The notes beneath the pieces were generated by a model. It was not told the DNA's origin and searched no databases. It worked only from the letters and a program-made list of their open reading frames with translations. Positions 36,451-45,289 of a stretch of DNA of 64,000 bases are shown here, piece by piece. This DNA is from CAKZNE01 sp963976435 (GTDB lineage: Bacteria; Bacteroidota; Bacteroidia; Flavobacteriales; Schleiferiaceae). Positions within the stretch are counted from its first letter, which is position 1. Each line of letters begins with the position of its first letter. The DNA is taken from assembly GCA_963976435.1 (NCBI GenBank), contig CAXBKQ010000007.1, positions 1-64,000 of the forward strand, written 5' to 3'. Both the position numbers and the translations under genes were made by a program.

Positions 36451-37560
36451 ATGGATAATTTGAAAAGAAAATTTATTCTCAAAACTTCCTATATATTTTT
36501 TATTGCCTTTTTTATTCTAAACCTCAAAAGTTGTTCAAAGGATCCATGCTTCTGCACTCCGAAGGGACCAATCCTTGAACTTCCAATTAGAGGTGCAGAT
36601 TTATCTTCCCTAAAAAAGGTGCAATCTTTCCCTAATACTTTTTATAACCGTATTGGAATCCAAAAATCGCCTGTAGACATTTTAATTGACGAAGGATTAA
36701 ACACAGCTAGGCTCAGACTTTGGCATAGTCCATCAGAATCTTATTCTGGCTTTGAAAGTGTTAAGGAGGAAGTCCAGTTTCTAAAAAGCAAAGGATTAAA
36801 GATTTGGCTATCGGTGCATTATTCGGATTCATGGGCAGATCCTGGGCAACAAAATATTCCAGCAGCATGGCAAGGATTATCATTCTCTGCTTTAAAGGAC
36901 AGCATGCTCAGCTATACTAAAAGAATTATAAGAGAAATGAATCCCGACTATTTTCAAATTGGAAATGAAATAAACAGTGGTCTACTTCATCCTTTGGGTA
37001 ATATTTCGCAAAATGAAAGTCAATTTTTAGATCTGTTGAATGCGGCTAGCACTGGCATTCGAGAAATGAATTCCGAAACAAAAATTATATTGCACTTTGC
37101 TGGAGTAAAAGGCTCCAGTTGGTTTTTTGAAAAAGTAAAGGGAATAGATTATGATTATATCGGCCTCTCCTATTATCCTTGGTGGCATGATGTCTCTATT
37201 TCCGAATTAGATGACAGTATTAGCTTATTAGGTAATCAATATAATAGGGAAATTGTTATTGCGGAAACCGCCTATCCTTTTACTTTAGGCTGGAATGATT
37301 GGACCAACAATATAGTTGGTGATAGCACCCAATTGCTACTTCCCACTTTTCCCGCTACAATGGATGGGCAACAAAAATTTTTGGATGTTTTAAAGACCAC
37401 ATTAGAATATAACTCCCATTCCATTGGAATCTCCTATTGGGGTGGAGAATTGATTGCTTTCGACGGCCCAGAATCAAGTACCGGCTCACCTTGGGAGAAT
37501 TGCGCTTTATTTGATTTCAATAATTACGCTGTTCCCGCAATTCAATTTTTAAATCAATAA
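36451..37560 (+). CDS. GH53 endo-beta-1,4-galactanase lipoprotein
   Basis: 369 residues from MDNLKRKFILKTSYIFFIAF, a type II signal with lipobox LKSC and then SKDP. The catalytic domain opens with RGADLSSLKKVQSFPNTFYN. The acid/base Glu is in FQIGNEINSGLLHPLG and the nucleophile Glu in IVIAETAYPFTLGWNDW, both typical of GH53 arabinogalactan endo-galactanases. Likely surface- or periplasm-exposed, cutting beta-1,4-galactan of algal or plant pectin. No SusCD pair, galactosidase or sugar transporter is adjacent, so it looks like an orphan enzyme. Its stop overlaps the convergent DinB gene. Confidence 0.92.
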   Translation: MDNLKRKFILKTSYIFFIAFFILNLKSCSKDPCFCTPKGPILELPIRGADLSSLKKVQSFPNTFYNRIGIQKSPVDILIDEGLNTARLRLWHSPSESYSGFESVKEEVQFLKSKGLKIWLSVHYSDSWADPGQQNIPAAWQGLSFSALKDSMLSYTKRIIREMNPDYFQIGNEINSGLLHPLGNISQNESQFLDLLNAASTGIREMNSETKIILHFAGVKGSSWFFEKVKGIDYDYIGLSYYPWWHDVSISELDDSISLLGNQYNREIVIAETAYPFTLGWNDWTNNIVGDSTQLLLPTFPATMDGQQKFLDVLKTTLEYNSHSIGISYWGGELIAFDGPESSTGSPWENCALFDFNNYAVPAIQFLNQ

Positions 37561-38090
37561 TTGTTGTCTAGGGCTTGTTTCACATGAGCTAAGTGATGTT
37601 CTCCATGCCAGGAATATCTTCCGATAAATTCAGTAATAATCACATCCTCCTTATCATCTGGATGGTAATACCCCCTTTCAAAATCTGAATCATTCAAAGA
37701 TCTTAGAGAATATATCCAACGTTTGTGCAAAGCTTCTAATAAATCAAGGGACAGATCGATGGGAGCGTTTTTCCCGTCCTCTAATTCGGCCCATTTAACC
37801 TCATTATAGGCTTTAATTGAAGGCTTATTTTCAGTCAGTGCCCATTTGTATCGGACATAAGCATTAATATGAGAGTCTACTAAATGGTGAATCAATTGCC
37901 GTATATTCCAGGAACCTGGGCGATATGTTTTTTTTAAATCATCATCTTCCAAATTCTCACAAATAGCCCGCAATCTTTGGCCTAAACTAGAGATACTCTC
38001 AAGCCATTCCTCAATATGATTTTGATGAATTGAATTTGGTTTTTGAAATTTTCCAATAGGATATTTCAATTTTTCTATTTCCATTTCCAT
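37554..38090 (-). CDS. DinB/YfiT-like metal-binding protein
   Basis: 178 residues, four-helix DinB fold. The three metal ligands are His in QLIHHLVDSH and the WHGEHHLAH motif near the C-terminus. Start KLKYPIGKFQ and the TYRPGSWNIRQLIHHLVDSH pattern match YfiT/BstA, a bacillithiol transferase family in Firmicutes; members in Bacteroidota may use another thiol. Function unproven. Stop overlaps the GH53 gene stop by seven bases. Confidence 0.88.
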   Translation of the reverse strand: MEMEIEKLKYPIGKFQKPNSIHQNHIEEWLESISSLGQRLRAICENLEDDDLKKTYRPGSWNIRQLIHHLVDSHINAYVRYKWALTENKPSIKAYNEVKWAELEDGKNAPIDLSLDLLEALHKRWIYSLRSLNDSDFERGYYHPDDKEDVIITEFIGRYSWHGEHHLAHVKQALDNNY

Positions 38091-38112
38091 TTTTTAAAAA
38101 GGGAATATAGGC

Positions 38113-39459
38113 TTAGTATCCTTTATATTCAATTTCCTTTTCAATAAAACGAATACCAAACTCCTCCAATTCTTCAAGCATGGGTTCATAAATCTCCTGG
38201 CTGATAGGTATCTGAACACCTGGTGTTTTAATATTGCCTATCATTATTTGTTTTACCGCAATAGCCACTGGCAAACCTACTGTCCTTGCCATGGCTGTAT
38301 CTTGTTGAGATTTCCCTTCAGTTACCATTGAAGATTCAAGCATTTTCTTTTGTCCATTGATCTCATAGCCAAATTTATGATACATCACAATCATGTCTTT
38401 ATCATCCGGTTCCAAAGACCATTTTTGCTCTAAAATATGTTGTAATATTTGGGCTGGACTTGCATTTTTGATACCCACTTTTTTGGAGCTAAACATTCCT
38501 AACCAGTCCAATTTGGCTATCAAATCCGAATCTTGGGGAATATTTAGATAATGCATCAACTTTAATTCTACAGAATCGTTGGGATTATAAGCTAAAAAGG
38601 TATTTGTAAAATCCCTATGGCTCATATTTTCACTGTTTTCCAAACAATAGCTATCGTCTGTCATACCCAGTTTCACAAAAACATCCCATGATCTGCAAAA
38701 GCCAGGCTTTCTCAATGTTCCTCTAAAAATAGTTGGGATATCCTCTAAACCATAAACATCTCTATAGCCTAGGGAATCTCTATTGGCATAGCCTTCAAAA
38801 CTTCCATATCCATCAATATAAATAGGCTCCGTTCTTCTAAAAAGCTGATGATATGGTATGTATTTATATAGGCCTTCCTGTTTAAATTTCACCGCAGCTC
38901 CTGAACCTGCAAGAACAACATTCCTAGGATTCCAGGTAAATTTGTAATTCCAAGGGTTTGTATCACTTTGTGGGGCTAGCAAACCACCTGTAAAGGATTC
39001 GAAAATCAACATTTTTCCGCCTTCAATTTTAATTTTATCCAAAACTTTTTTGGCACTTAAATGATCTATTCCCGGATCCAATCCAATTTCATTGAGAATT
39101 ATGGAGCCAGCATTTATGGCAGCAGAATTTAAATCCTTCATTTCCTTAGAAATATAGGATGCCGTAACCATATGCTTTTTTTCAAGGATACAATCCTCAG
39201 CTACAATAGTATGCATATGAGCGGGTAGCATACTCACCACTACATCGGCCGCAGATATTAGCTCTTTCCTTTTACTATCATCACTTACATCGAGGCTTGT
39301 TGCCTTCACATTAGGATGTGAATTCGCCCTCAATTTGGCCGTTTCGATACTTTTGTCGGCAATTACAATTTTCCAATCTCTTAAGGAAGCTTGCTCTTTT
39401 AAATATTCAACTAAATTATAGGTGGAGAGGCCAGCTCCTATTATTAAAATATTTTTCAT
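38113..39459 (-). CDS. Saccharopine dehydrogenase-family protein
   Basis: 448 residues from MKNILIIGAGLSTYNLVEYL, a Rossmann motif. Further upstream codons would be rather unlike the family. The domain IVLNEIGLDPGIDHLSAKKV and the NPRNVVLAGSGAAVKFKQ stretch match saccharopine dehydrogenase/reductase-like proteins of Bacteroidota. Whether it works in lysine degradation or another pathway cannot be told. It is divergent from the DUF4476 gene, which starts about 80 bases away. Confidence 0.85.
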   Translation of the reverse strand: MKNILIIGAGLSTYNLVEYLKEQASLRDWKIVIADKSIETAKLRANSHPNVKATSLDVSDDSKRKELISAADVVVSMLPAHMHTIVAEDCILEKKHMVTASYISKEMKDLNSAAINAGSIILNEIGLDPGIDHLSAKKVLDKIKIEGGKMLIFESFTGGLLAPQSDTNPWNYKFTWNPRNVVLAGSGAAVKFKQEGLYKYIPYHQLFRRTEPIYIDGYGSFEGYANRDSLGYRDVYGLEDIPTIFRGTLRKPGFCRSWDVFVKLGMTDDSYCLENSENMSHRDFTNTFLAYNPNDSVELKLMHYLNIPQDSDLIAKLDWLGMFSSKKVGIKNASPAQILQHILEQKWSLEPDDKDMIVMYHKFGYEINGQKKMLESSMVTEGKSQQDTAMARTVGLPVAIAVKQIMIGNIKTPGVQIPISQEIYEPMLEELEEFGIRFIEKEIEYKGY

Positions 39460-39526
39460 TTTCTCGATTTGAAGATGGGCAAATTTAGAATTATTGAACA
39501 ATGATCAACCGCTTATTGCTAAGTCT

Positions 39527-39534
39527 TACATTTG
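39527..39534 (+). promoter_or_regulatory. -7 element for the DUF4476 gene
   Basis: TACATTTG matches TAnnTTTG and is four bases from the ATG at 39539, giving a nearly leaderless transcript. Confidence 0.5.
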
Positions 39535-39538
39535 CGAA

Positions 39539-40474
39539 ATGAAATTTTTCGGGTCTATAGTACTTGTCTTATTGAGTATCAATGTTTTTGCTCAAATTAA
39601 TATTTTGATAGTAGATGAAACTTCTCAAAAGTTTGACCTAGGTATAGATGGATTTAAGCAAAATGACATGCCTTGCACAGAATTTTTGGTTGTGGATTTA
39701 GACAGTTCCTTTCATTTTTTAAACCTGAAAATTGCAGGGGAACAGGAAATAGAATTCTCTAAAAAGGTACAATTCAAAAAGGAAGGCACCTATGCCTATG
39801 CTTTGGTGAAAAATTTTAAAGGTCGCCATCAATTAAGGTATAGAGGTATTGCAACTAATTCTTCAATTAGGATAAAGGCTCATAAATTTAATACAGATAA
39901 AGCATGGTTTGATTCCAAAAAGGAAATAGCCGGTGTTACAAATCCATCAAATTCTTTAGCGAACAAGTTGGAAGCTGAACCCCTTAACCCTCCTTTATTA
40001 GATTCCAGTATTAGCCAACAGGCCATTAATAAGCCCATAGATAGCAGTTCTTCACCCTCTGTAAAAACAGTTAGCTATAGGAAGGATACTTCGCTTGTGG
40101 CCAATGAAGAAAAGGCCAAAGTTCCAGAACCCAATATTGCTTCAATTCCCGATAGTATTGCAGTTCAGGAAAAAACCAAATTCGATTCCACCGCCAGTCG
40201 TTTCAATGATTTCCAACAGTTAATTATAGATATTCAAAAAGAAAAATTTGAATTTAATAAGCTGAATAAGGCAAAGAATTATTTGATTAATCATGCCATA
40301 AGCACCAAAGAGGTAAAACGATTATTCCTACTGTTCAAATATGATAATACCAGAATTCAGTTTTTAGGTTTTGCTGTTGAGCGGCTATCAGACCCGCAAA
40401 ATATTAGTCAACTAGAAAATTCCTTTGATTATGAATTAAGCAAAGAGCAATTTCGAAAAGAATTTTTACCATGA
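39539..40474 (+). CDS. Secreted protein with C-terminal DUF4476
   Basis: 311 residues from MKFFGSIVLVLLSINVFAQ, a signal peptide. A beta-rich N-terminal domain with EFLVVDLDSSFHFLNLKIAG and RYRGIATNSSIRI is followed by a Ser/Pro/Lys linker and the helical C-terminus LIIDIQKEKFEFNKLNKAK and LFLLFKYDNTRIQFLGFAVE, typical of DUF4476. Probably extracytoplasmic, function unknown. Stop overlaps the DUF423 start (ATGA), so the two are co-translated. Confidence 0.82.
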   Translation: MKFFGSIVLVLLSINVFAQINILIVDETSQKFDLGIDGFKQNDMPCTEFLVVDLDSSFHFLNLKIAGEQEIEFSKKVQFKKEGTYAYALVKNFKGRHQLRYRGIATNSSIRIKAHKFNTDKAWFDSKKEIAGVTNPSNSLANKLEAEPLNPPLLDSSISQQAINKPIDSSSSPSVKTVSYRKDTSLVANEEKAKVPEPNIASIPDSIAVQEKTKFDSTASRFNDFQQLIIDIQKEKFEFNKLNKAKNYLINHAISTKEVKRLFLLFKYDNTRIQFLGFAVERLSDPQNISQLENSFDYELSKEQFRKEFLP

Positions 40475-40875
40475 ATAGAAGGATAATCATTTATGCAGCA
40501 CTATTGGGTGGCCTTGCAGTAATGTTAGGGGCCTTGGGCGCTCATGCCTTAAAGGATTTACTTGAGGAAAAAAGTTTATTGAGTTTTAATACAGGAGTTA
40601 GATACCAGGCCTTGCATGCCATTGCCTTATTAGTAATTGGATTTAGCGATAAAGAATTCAGGTTTAAAAGCTTGGTTTTTAGACTTTGGCTATGGGGAAC
40701 CCTACTTTTCAGTTTCAGCATATACCTCTTGTCTACAACCGAAATTAGCGGCTTAGCCCTAAATTTTCTTGGACCAATCACCCCTATTGGAGGAATATTA
40801 TTAATTGGGGGATGGATCATGTTGGCGGCTAGTCAATTGAGGTCTACAGAGCCTGCTAAGCCTCAAAAAAAATAA
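40471..40875 (+). CDS. DUF423 membrane protein
   Basis: 134 residues with four predicted membrane helices. AALLGGLAVMLGALGAHALK and YQALHAIALLVIG match DUF423 (YgdD in E. coli). The function is unknown. It overlaps the DUF4476 gene by four bases. Confidence 0.9.
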   Translation: MNRRIIIYAALLGGLAVMLGALGAHALKDLLEEKSLLSFNTGVRYQALHAIALLVIGFSDKEFRFKSLVFRLWLWGTLLFSFSIYLLSTTEISGLALNFLGPITPIGGILLIGGWIMLAASQLRSTEPAKPQKK

Positions 40876-40926
40876 AAATAAATCAAAATTTAAGACAATC
40901 CTTACAAGCCTTTATTCAATTAGGTT

Positions 40927-40934
40927 TAACTTTG
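40927..40934 (+). promoter_or_regulatory. -7 element for pckA
   Basis: TAACTTTG matches TAnnTTTG, followed by CGCC. The leader of about 35 bases includes a T8-G-A7 stretch. Confidence 0.55.
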
Positions 40935-40971
40935 CGCCTTTAATTTTTTTTGAAAAAAAGACCTAAGACTT

Positions 40972-42585
40972 ATGAATTTCACTGAAATAAAACCGGAAGA
41001 CTCAAACCTTGAGAAGTACGGAATTAGAGAAGCAAAAGCCTTGTGGAACCTATCACCATCTGATTTGGAATCAATTTCCATTGACAAAGGGATGGCGGTA
41101 AGGTCAGCATCAGGAGCTATTGCTGTCGATACAGGTGAGTTTACCGGTAGATCCCCAAAGGACAGATTTATTGTTGAAGATGAATTAACAAAAGATGCCG
41201 TTTGGTGGGGAGATATCAATATCAAATTTGACCCTAGCAAGTTTGATAAATTAAATTCAAAAATAACGGACTACCTCAGTGGTAAGGAAGTATTCGTTCG
41301 CGATGTTTATGCCTGCGCTGATGAGCGCTATAAAATGAAAATCAGGGTGATTAATGAACTCCCTTGGTCAAACATGTTCGCTAATAATATGTTCCTAAGG
41401 CCAAGTGAAGAGGAATTAAAGGATTTTGAACCGGATTGGGTAATTGTAAACGCCCCTGGATTTATGGCCAATGCCGAAGAGGATGGAACTCGTCAGCATA
41501 ATTTTGCAATTTTAAATTTCTCCAAAAAAATGGCCATTATTGGTGGTACAGGATATACTGGAGAAATCAAAAAAGGAATCTTCTCAGCCTTGAATTTTAT
41601 TCTTCCTCATCAGGAAGATGTACTTTCTATGCATTGCTCAGCAAATGTTGGTGAATCTGGAGATACTGCCCTTTTCTTTGGATTATCAGGTACTGGTAAA
41701 ACTACCTTATCTGCAGATCCAAATCGAAAACTTATTGGAGATGATGAGCATGGCTGGACAAAAGACAATGTGATCTTTAACTTTGAAGGTGGTTGCTATG
41801 CTAAAGTTATAGACCTCAGCGAAGAGAAGGAACCAGATATTTTTAGAGCCATTAGACCAGGTGCTTTATTGGAAAATATCACCTTTAAATCTGACGGTGT
41901 TTCTGTAGACTATGAAGATGGAAGTAAAACCGAAAACACTCGTGTTAGTTACCCTCTAGAGCATATTGAAAATATTCAAGAGCCATCATTAGGAAGAAAT
42001 CCTAAAAACATTTTTTTCCTAACCTGTGATGCATATGGAGTTTTACCTCCAATATCTAGATTAAACCCTGGGCAAGCTGCCTTCCATTTTATTAGTGGTT
42101 ATACAGCAAAAGTAGCAGGAACAGAAGCCGGAATTACAGAGCCACAAGTGGCTTTTTCCGCTTGTTTTGGCGCTCCTTTTATGCCTCTTCATCCTACTAA
42201 ATATGCGGATATGCTAAGTAAGAAGATGAAAGATGCCAATGTAAATGTTTGGTTGGTAAATACAGGATGGTCCGCAGGCCCTTATGGTGTTGGACAACGA
42301 ATGAAGTTGAAATACACTCGTGCCATGATTACCGAGGCCATTAATGGTGGATTAGACCATGTTGATTTCACAGAACACGAAATTTTCGGACTTAATATGC
42401 CAAATAGCTGTTCCAATGTTCCAGATGAGATTTTAAATCCTAAAAACACTTGGGCAGATAAGGTGGCTTATGATAAAACCGCAAATGAACTAGCTAAAAA
42501 GTTCAATACAAATTTTGAGAAATTTAGCGATAATGCCAGTGAGGAAATACTTGCCGGTGCCCCTAGGGTTGCCCTAAAGGTTTAA
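40972..42585 (+). CDS. pckA: ATP-dependent phosphoenolpyruvate carboxykinase
   Basis: 537 residues. GRSPKDRFIV binds PEP/oxaloacetate, the kinase loop GLSGTGKTTLSADPNRKLIG binds ATP and DDEHGW the Mn, all typical of ATP-type PEPCK. It decarboxylates oxaloacetate to PEP in gluconeogenesis. In Bacteroidota it can also run in the carboxylating direction. Monocistronic with promoter and terminator. Confidence 0.98.
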   Translation: MNFTEIKPEDSNLEKYGIREAKALWNLSPSDLESISIDKGMAVRSASGAIAVDTGEFTGRSPKDRFIVEDELTKDAVWWGDINIKFDPSKFDKLNSKITDYLSGKEVFVRDVYACADERYKMKIRVINELPWSNMFANNMFLRPSEEELKDFEPDWVIVNAPGFMANAEEDGTRQHNFAILNFSKKMAIIGGTGYTGEIKKGIFSALNFILPHQEDVLSMHCSANVGESGDTALFFGLSGTGKTTLSADPNRKLIGDDEHGWTKDNVIFNFEGGCYAKVIDLSEEKEPDIFRAIRPGALLENITFKSDGVSVDYEDGSKTENTRVSYPLEHIENIQEPSLGRNPKNIFFLTCDAYGVLPPISRLNPGQAAFHFISGYTAKVAGTEAGITEPQVAFSACFGAPFMPLHPTKYADMLSKKMKDANVNVWLVNTGWSAGPYGVGQRMKLKYTRAMITEAINGGLDHVDFTEHEIFGLNMPNSCSNVPDEILNPKNTWADKVAYDKTANELAKKFNTNFEKFSDNASEEILAGAPRVALKV

Positions 42586-42610
42586 TTCTCAAATTGAATG
42601 ATTATATTAG

Positions 42611-42642
42611 AATCCCAAACTTTTAGTTTGGGATTTTTTTTT
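42611..42642 (+). terminator. Terminator after pckA
   Basis: AATCCCAAAC pairs perfectly with GTTTGGGATT around TTTTA, then a run of T. It lies only 12 bases before the next ATG, so the next gene needs its own promoter or read-through. Confidence 0.92.
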
Positions 42643-42653
42643 AATACACAATT

Positions 42654-43625
42654 ATGAAACTTATCTGTATTAGCATAGTCCTTTTTAGCAGTAACCTTCT
42701 CTTTGCTCAGTATGGAGTTTTAAATGTTGAAGAAGAAATATATTATAAAAACGATACCATTCGCGGCACCTATGTTAGCGCATTTAACAAAGAATGGGCA
42801 GAAAATATTCCAAAGGCACCTTTTGTAATATTTATTCCAGGCAGTGGTCCTACAGATAGAAATGGAAATTCTCAATTCTCAGCTTCTAAAGCTGATGTTT
42901 TTCTTCGCCTCGCAGATTCTTTAGCTAAAAAGGGTATTTCCAGCTTTAGATATGATAAAATCGCCGTGGGTAAATCCACTTTCAATAGCTCTGAGAAAGA
43001 TTTGCGATTTGAAGATAATGTGGCTGTAGTTCTTGAAATTATTAAACAATTAAAAGCAAAACTTAAGCTAGAGAACATTTATTTGATGGGTCATTCAGAA
43101 GGCTCTCTTGTGGCCATGCTCAGTTGTCAAAAAGCTGATATTAAAGGATTTATAAGTCTATCTGGTCCATCGCAAAATGCCTGTTCTCTCTTAAAAGATC
43201 AAATGAATTCGAATTTAAAAGAGCCTTTGCTTAGCGAGGCCATTGAAAAATTGGATTCTTTAGGAAATGGTCATCAGGTGAAAAAGTTCAATATCGCTTT
43301 AGCCTCCTTAATGAGAACTTCCATACAGCCTTATCTTATTAGCTGGTTTAAATATACCCCTAGCAAGGAGCTTGCAAAATTAGACTGCCGAGTGCTCATT
43401 ATTCAGGGTGGAAGAGATATTCAAGTACCCAAAGAGCAGGGTGAGGCTTTGGCTACAGTGAAGGGCGATTATCTTTTTTTTCCGAAAATGAATCATGTAT
43501 GCAAAGCTGTTGGTGAAAGTAGAGAAGAAAACATCGCTGCTTATTCAGATCCCGATTTCCCTTTTGCAGAAAATTTTATCGATCAGCTCGCGAAATGGAT
43601 TTTAGAAGGGAATAAATTAAAGTAA
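42654..43625 (+). CDS. Secreted alpha/beta hydrolase
   Basis: 323 residues. Signal peptide MKLICISIVLFSSNLLFAQ. The oxyanion loop is in IPGSGPTDRNGNSQFS, the nucleophile Ser in LMGHSEGSLVA, with a late Asp in GGRDIQVP and His in KMNHVCK completing the triad. It belongs to the serine aminopeptidase/hydrolase-like subgroup; the substrate is unknown. The end overlaps the convergent PhoH gene by nine bases. Confidence 0.87.
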   Translation: MKLICISIVLFSSNLLFAQYGVLNVEEEIYYKNDTIRGTYVSAFNKEWAENIPKAPFVIFIPGSGPTDRNGNSQFSASKADVFLRLADSLAKKGISSFRYDKIAVGKSTFNSSEKDLRFEDNVAVVLEIIKQLKAKLKLENIYLMGHSEGSLVAMLSCQKADIKGFISLSGPSQNACSLLKDQMNSNLKEPLLSEAIEKLDSLGNGHQVKKFNIALASLMRTSIQPYLISWFKYTPSKELAKLDCRVLIIQGGRDIQVPKEQGEALATVKGDYLFFPKMNHVCKAVGESREENIAAYSDPDFPFAENFIDQLAKWILEGNKLK

Positions 43626-44984
43626 TTCATTAGCTAGGTTTGCCAGTTCAGACCTTTCTCCCTTTTCCAAAGTTATATGGGCAAAAAGTGAATTTCCCTT
43701 TATCTTATCTATTAAATAAGACAAGCCATTACTTTGCTCATCTAAATAGGGAGTATCTATTTGCCTTACATCTCCAGTAAAAATAAATTTGGCATTCTCT
43801 CCTGCCCTAGTAATTATAGTTTTCACCTCATGCGGTGTTAAATTTTGAGCCTCATCAACTATAAATATTACATTCGATAAACTTCTACCTCTTATATAGG
43901 CCAATGGAGTAACTAATAATTTCTCTTGGTTCACCATTTCATCAATTTGCTTATACTCTTTGTCCTTTTCATTGAATTGGTTTTTTATAAATTTCAAATT
44001 ATCCCACAGGGGTTGCATATAGGGATTAATTTTGGCCTTCATATCACCAGGTAAAAAACCAATATCCTTATTACTAAGAGGAACAATTGGTCTTGCTAAA
44101 TAAATTTGCTTAAAGTTTCTACGTTGTTCTAATGATCCAGCTAAAGCCAATAGAGTTTTTCCTGTTCCAGCCACACCACTTAGGGTCACCAACTTAATAT
44201 CAGGATTCATAACGGCATTTAAGGCAAAGGTTTGTTCCGCATTTCTAGGTTTTATACCATAACAACTCCTTTTCTCAACTTGATCTAAACTAGAGCCATG
44301 CGCATTAAAGGAGGCCAGGGTGCTACTCTTTTCACCCTTTAATATATAATAGTGATTGTTATCAGGCTCAAAATCTTTAGCCTTCTTTTTAATGCTTGCT
44401 AAACTGAGGCTTTTCTTCTTGTATAGATTGTCAATAAGACTTTGATCAAAAGATTCTAGTATTGATCGGCCAGTGTATAGGGAATCTACATTTTTAATTT
44501 TTCCGGTTTCATAATCCTCAGCATTAATATTTAGGGCCTTTGCTTTTAATCTTAGGTTAATGTCTTTAGTAACTAAAATAACCTTGGAATTTTTCTCTTC
44601 TTCCTGAAGTTTCAGCGCCGAATTTAAAATGCGATGATCATTTTTTGCCAATCCAAAAATTTTATTGGCATCAAGGCCATTGTCGGAATTCATAATTACT
44701 TTAAACCGTCCTTTTGTTCCTCCATTTAAAGAAATCCAATCCTGCAAACCTTTTTCACCAGCTTTTTTATCTAAAAATCGGATAAATTGTCGTGCTTCAA
44801 AATTTTTAGTGTCACTACCTTTTTTAAATTCATCTAGTTCTTCCAAAACTGTAATAGGAATTGCTACATCGTGCTCTTCAAAACACATTATAGAATTATG
44901 ATCGTAAAGAATTACAGAAGTATCGAGAACAAAAATTTTTGAATTTGATTTTGCCTTTTCCTTGGAATTATAGCCTTTTGCCAT
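43617..44984 (-). CDS. PIN-PhoH fusion protein (PhoH2-like)
   Basis: 455 residues. N-terminal PIN ribonuclease domain (FVLDTSVILYDHNSIMCFEE, later KVILVTKDINLRLKAKA with conserved acids) and a C-terminal PhoH ATPase with Walker A SGVAGTGKTLLALAG and VIFIVDEAQNLTP. Such fusions are described as RNA helicase/RNase proteins in other bacteria. No antitoxin is adjacent here. Confidence 0.93.
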   Translation of the reverse strand: MAKGYNSKEKAKSNSKIFVLDTSVILYDHNSIMCFEEHDVAIPITVLEELDEFKKGSDTKNFEARQFIRFLDKKAGEKGLQDWISLNGGTKGRFKVIMNSDNGLDANKIFGLAKNDHRILNSALKLQEEEKNSKVILVTKDINLRLKAKALNINAEDYETGKIKNVDSLYTGRSILESFDQSLIDNLYKKKSLSLASIKKKAKDFEPDNNHYYILKGEKSSTLASFNAHGSSLDQVEKRSCYGIKPRNAEQTFALNAVMNPDIKLVTLSGVAGTGKTLLALAGSLEQRRNFKQIYLARPIVPLSNKDIGFLPGDMKAKINPYMQPLWDNLKFIKNQFNEKDKEYKQIDEMVNQEKLLVTPLAYIRGRSLSNVIFIVDEAQNLTPHEVKTIITRAGENAKFIFTGDVRQIDTPYLDEQSNGLSYLIDKIKGNSLFAHITLEKGERSELANLANELL

Positions 44985-45289
44985 TGAAGGGATGATGAGT
45001 TAGTTTCTAATTCACACTAAATTAGGAATTGACTGCCTCTATTATGGGTATTGAATTATTAGATTTTCACAAATTTTTATTTCCATATGTTAATAAGTAA
45101 ATTTGGGTCTTATTATAATAAAACAGACAATCGAAATCGTGGGACAATAGTTCCATTTTTATAATAAATTCCCATTTTGAGACCGATTTGAAATTTGTTT
45201 AATTTTTAACTTATTGGCTTTCAATGTTTTAAATTTTGGTTCGATAATTACTTTATGTGGTACGATCAATTTTATTTTAAACTACTATT
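44985..45289. other. Gene-free spacer upstream of the LruC genes
   Basis: 305 AT-rich bases. It holds TAAATTTG at 45098-45105, a possible -7 box, which would leave a leader of about 180 bases, and a palindrome TTATTATAATAA at 45110-45121. The sequence TTCAATGTTTT at 45220-45230 recurs before the second LruC gene. No ORF or known RNA family recognised. Confidence 0.5.

Noticed and set aside
45110..45121. TTATTATAATAA palindrome as an operator
   Set aside because: Short and AT-only in AT-rich DNA; expected by chance.
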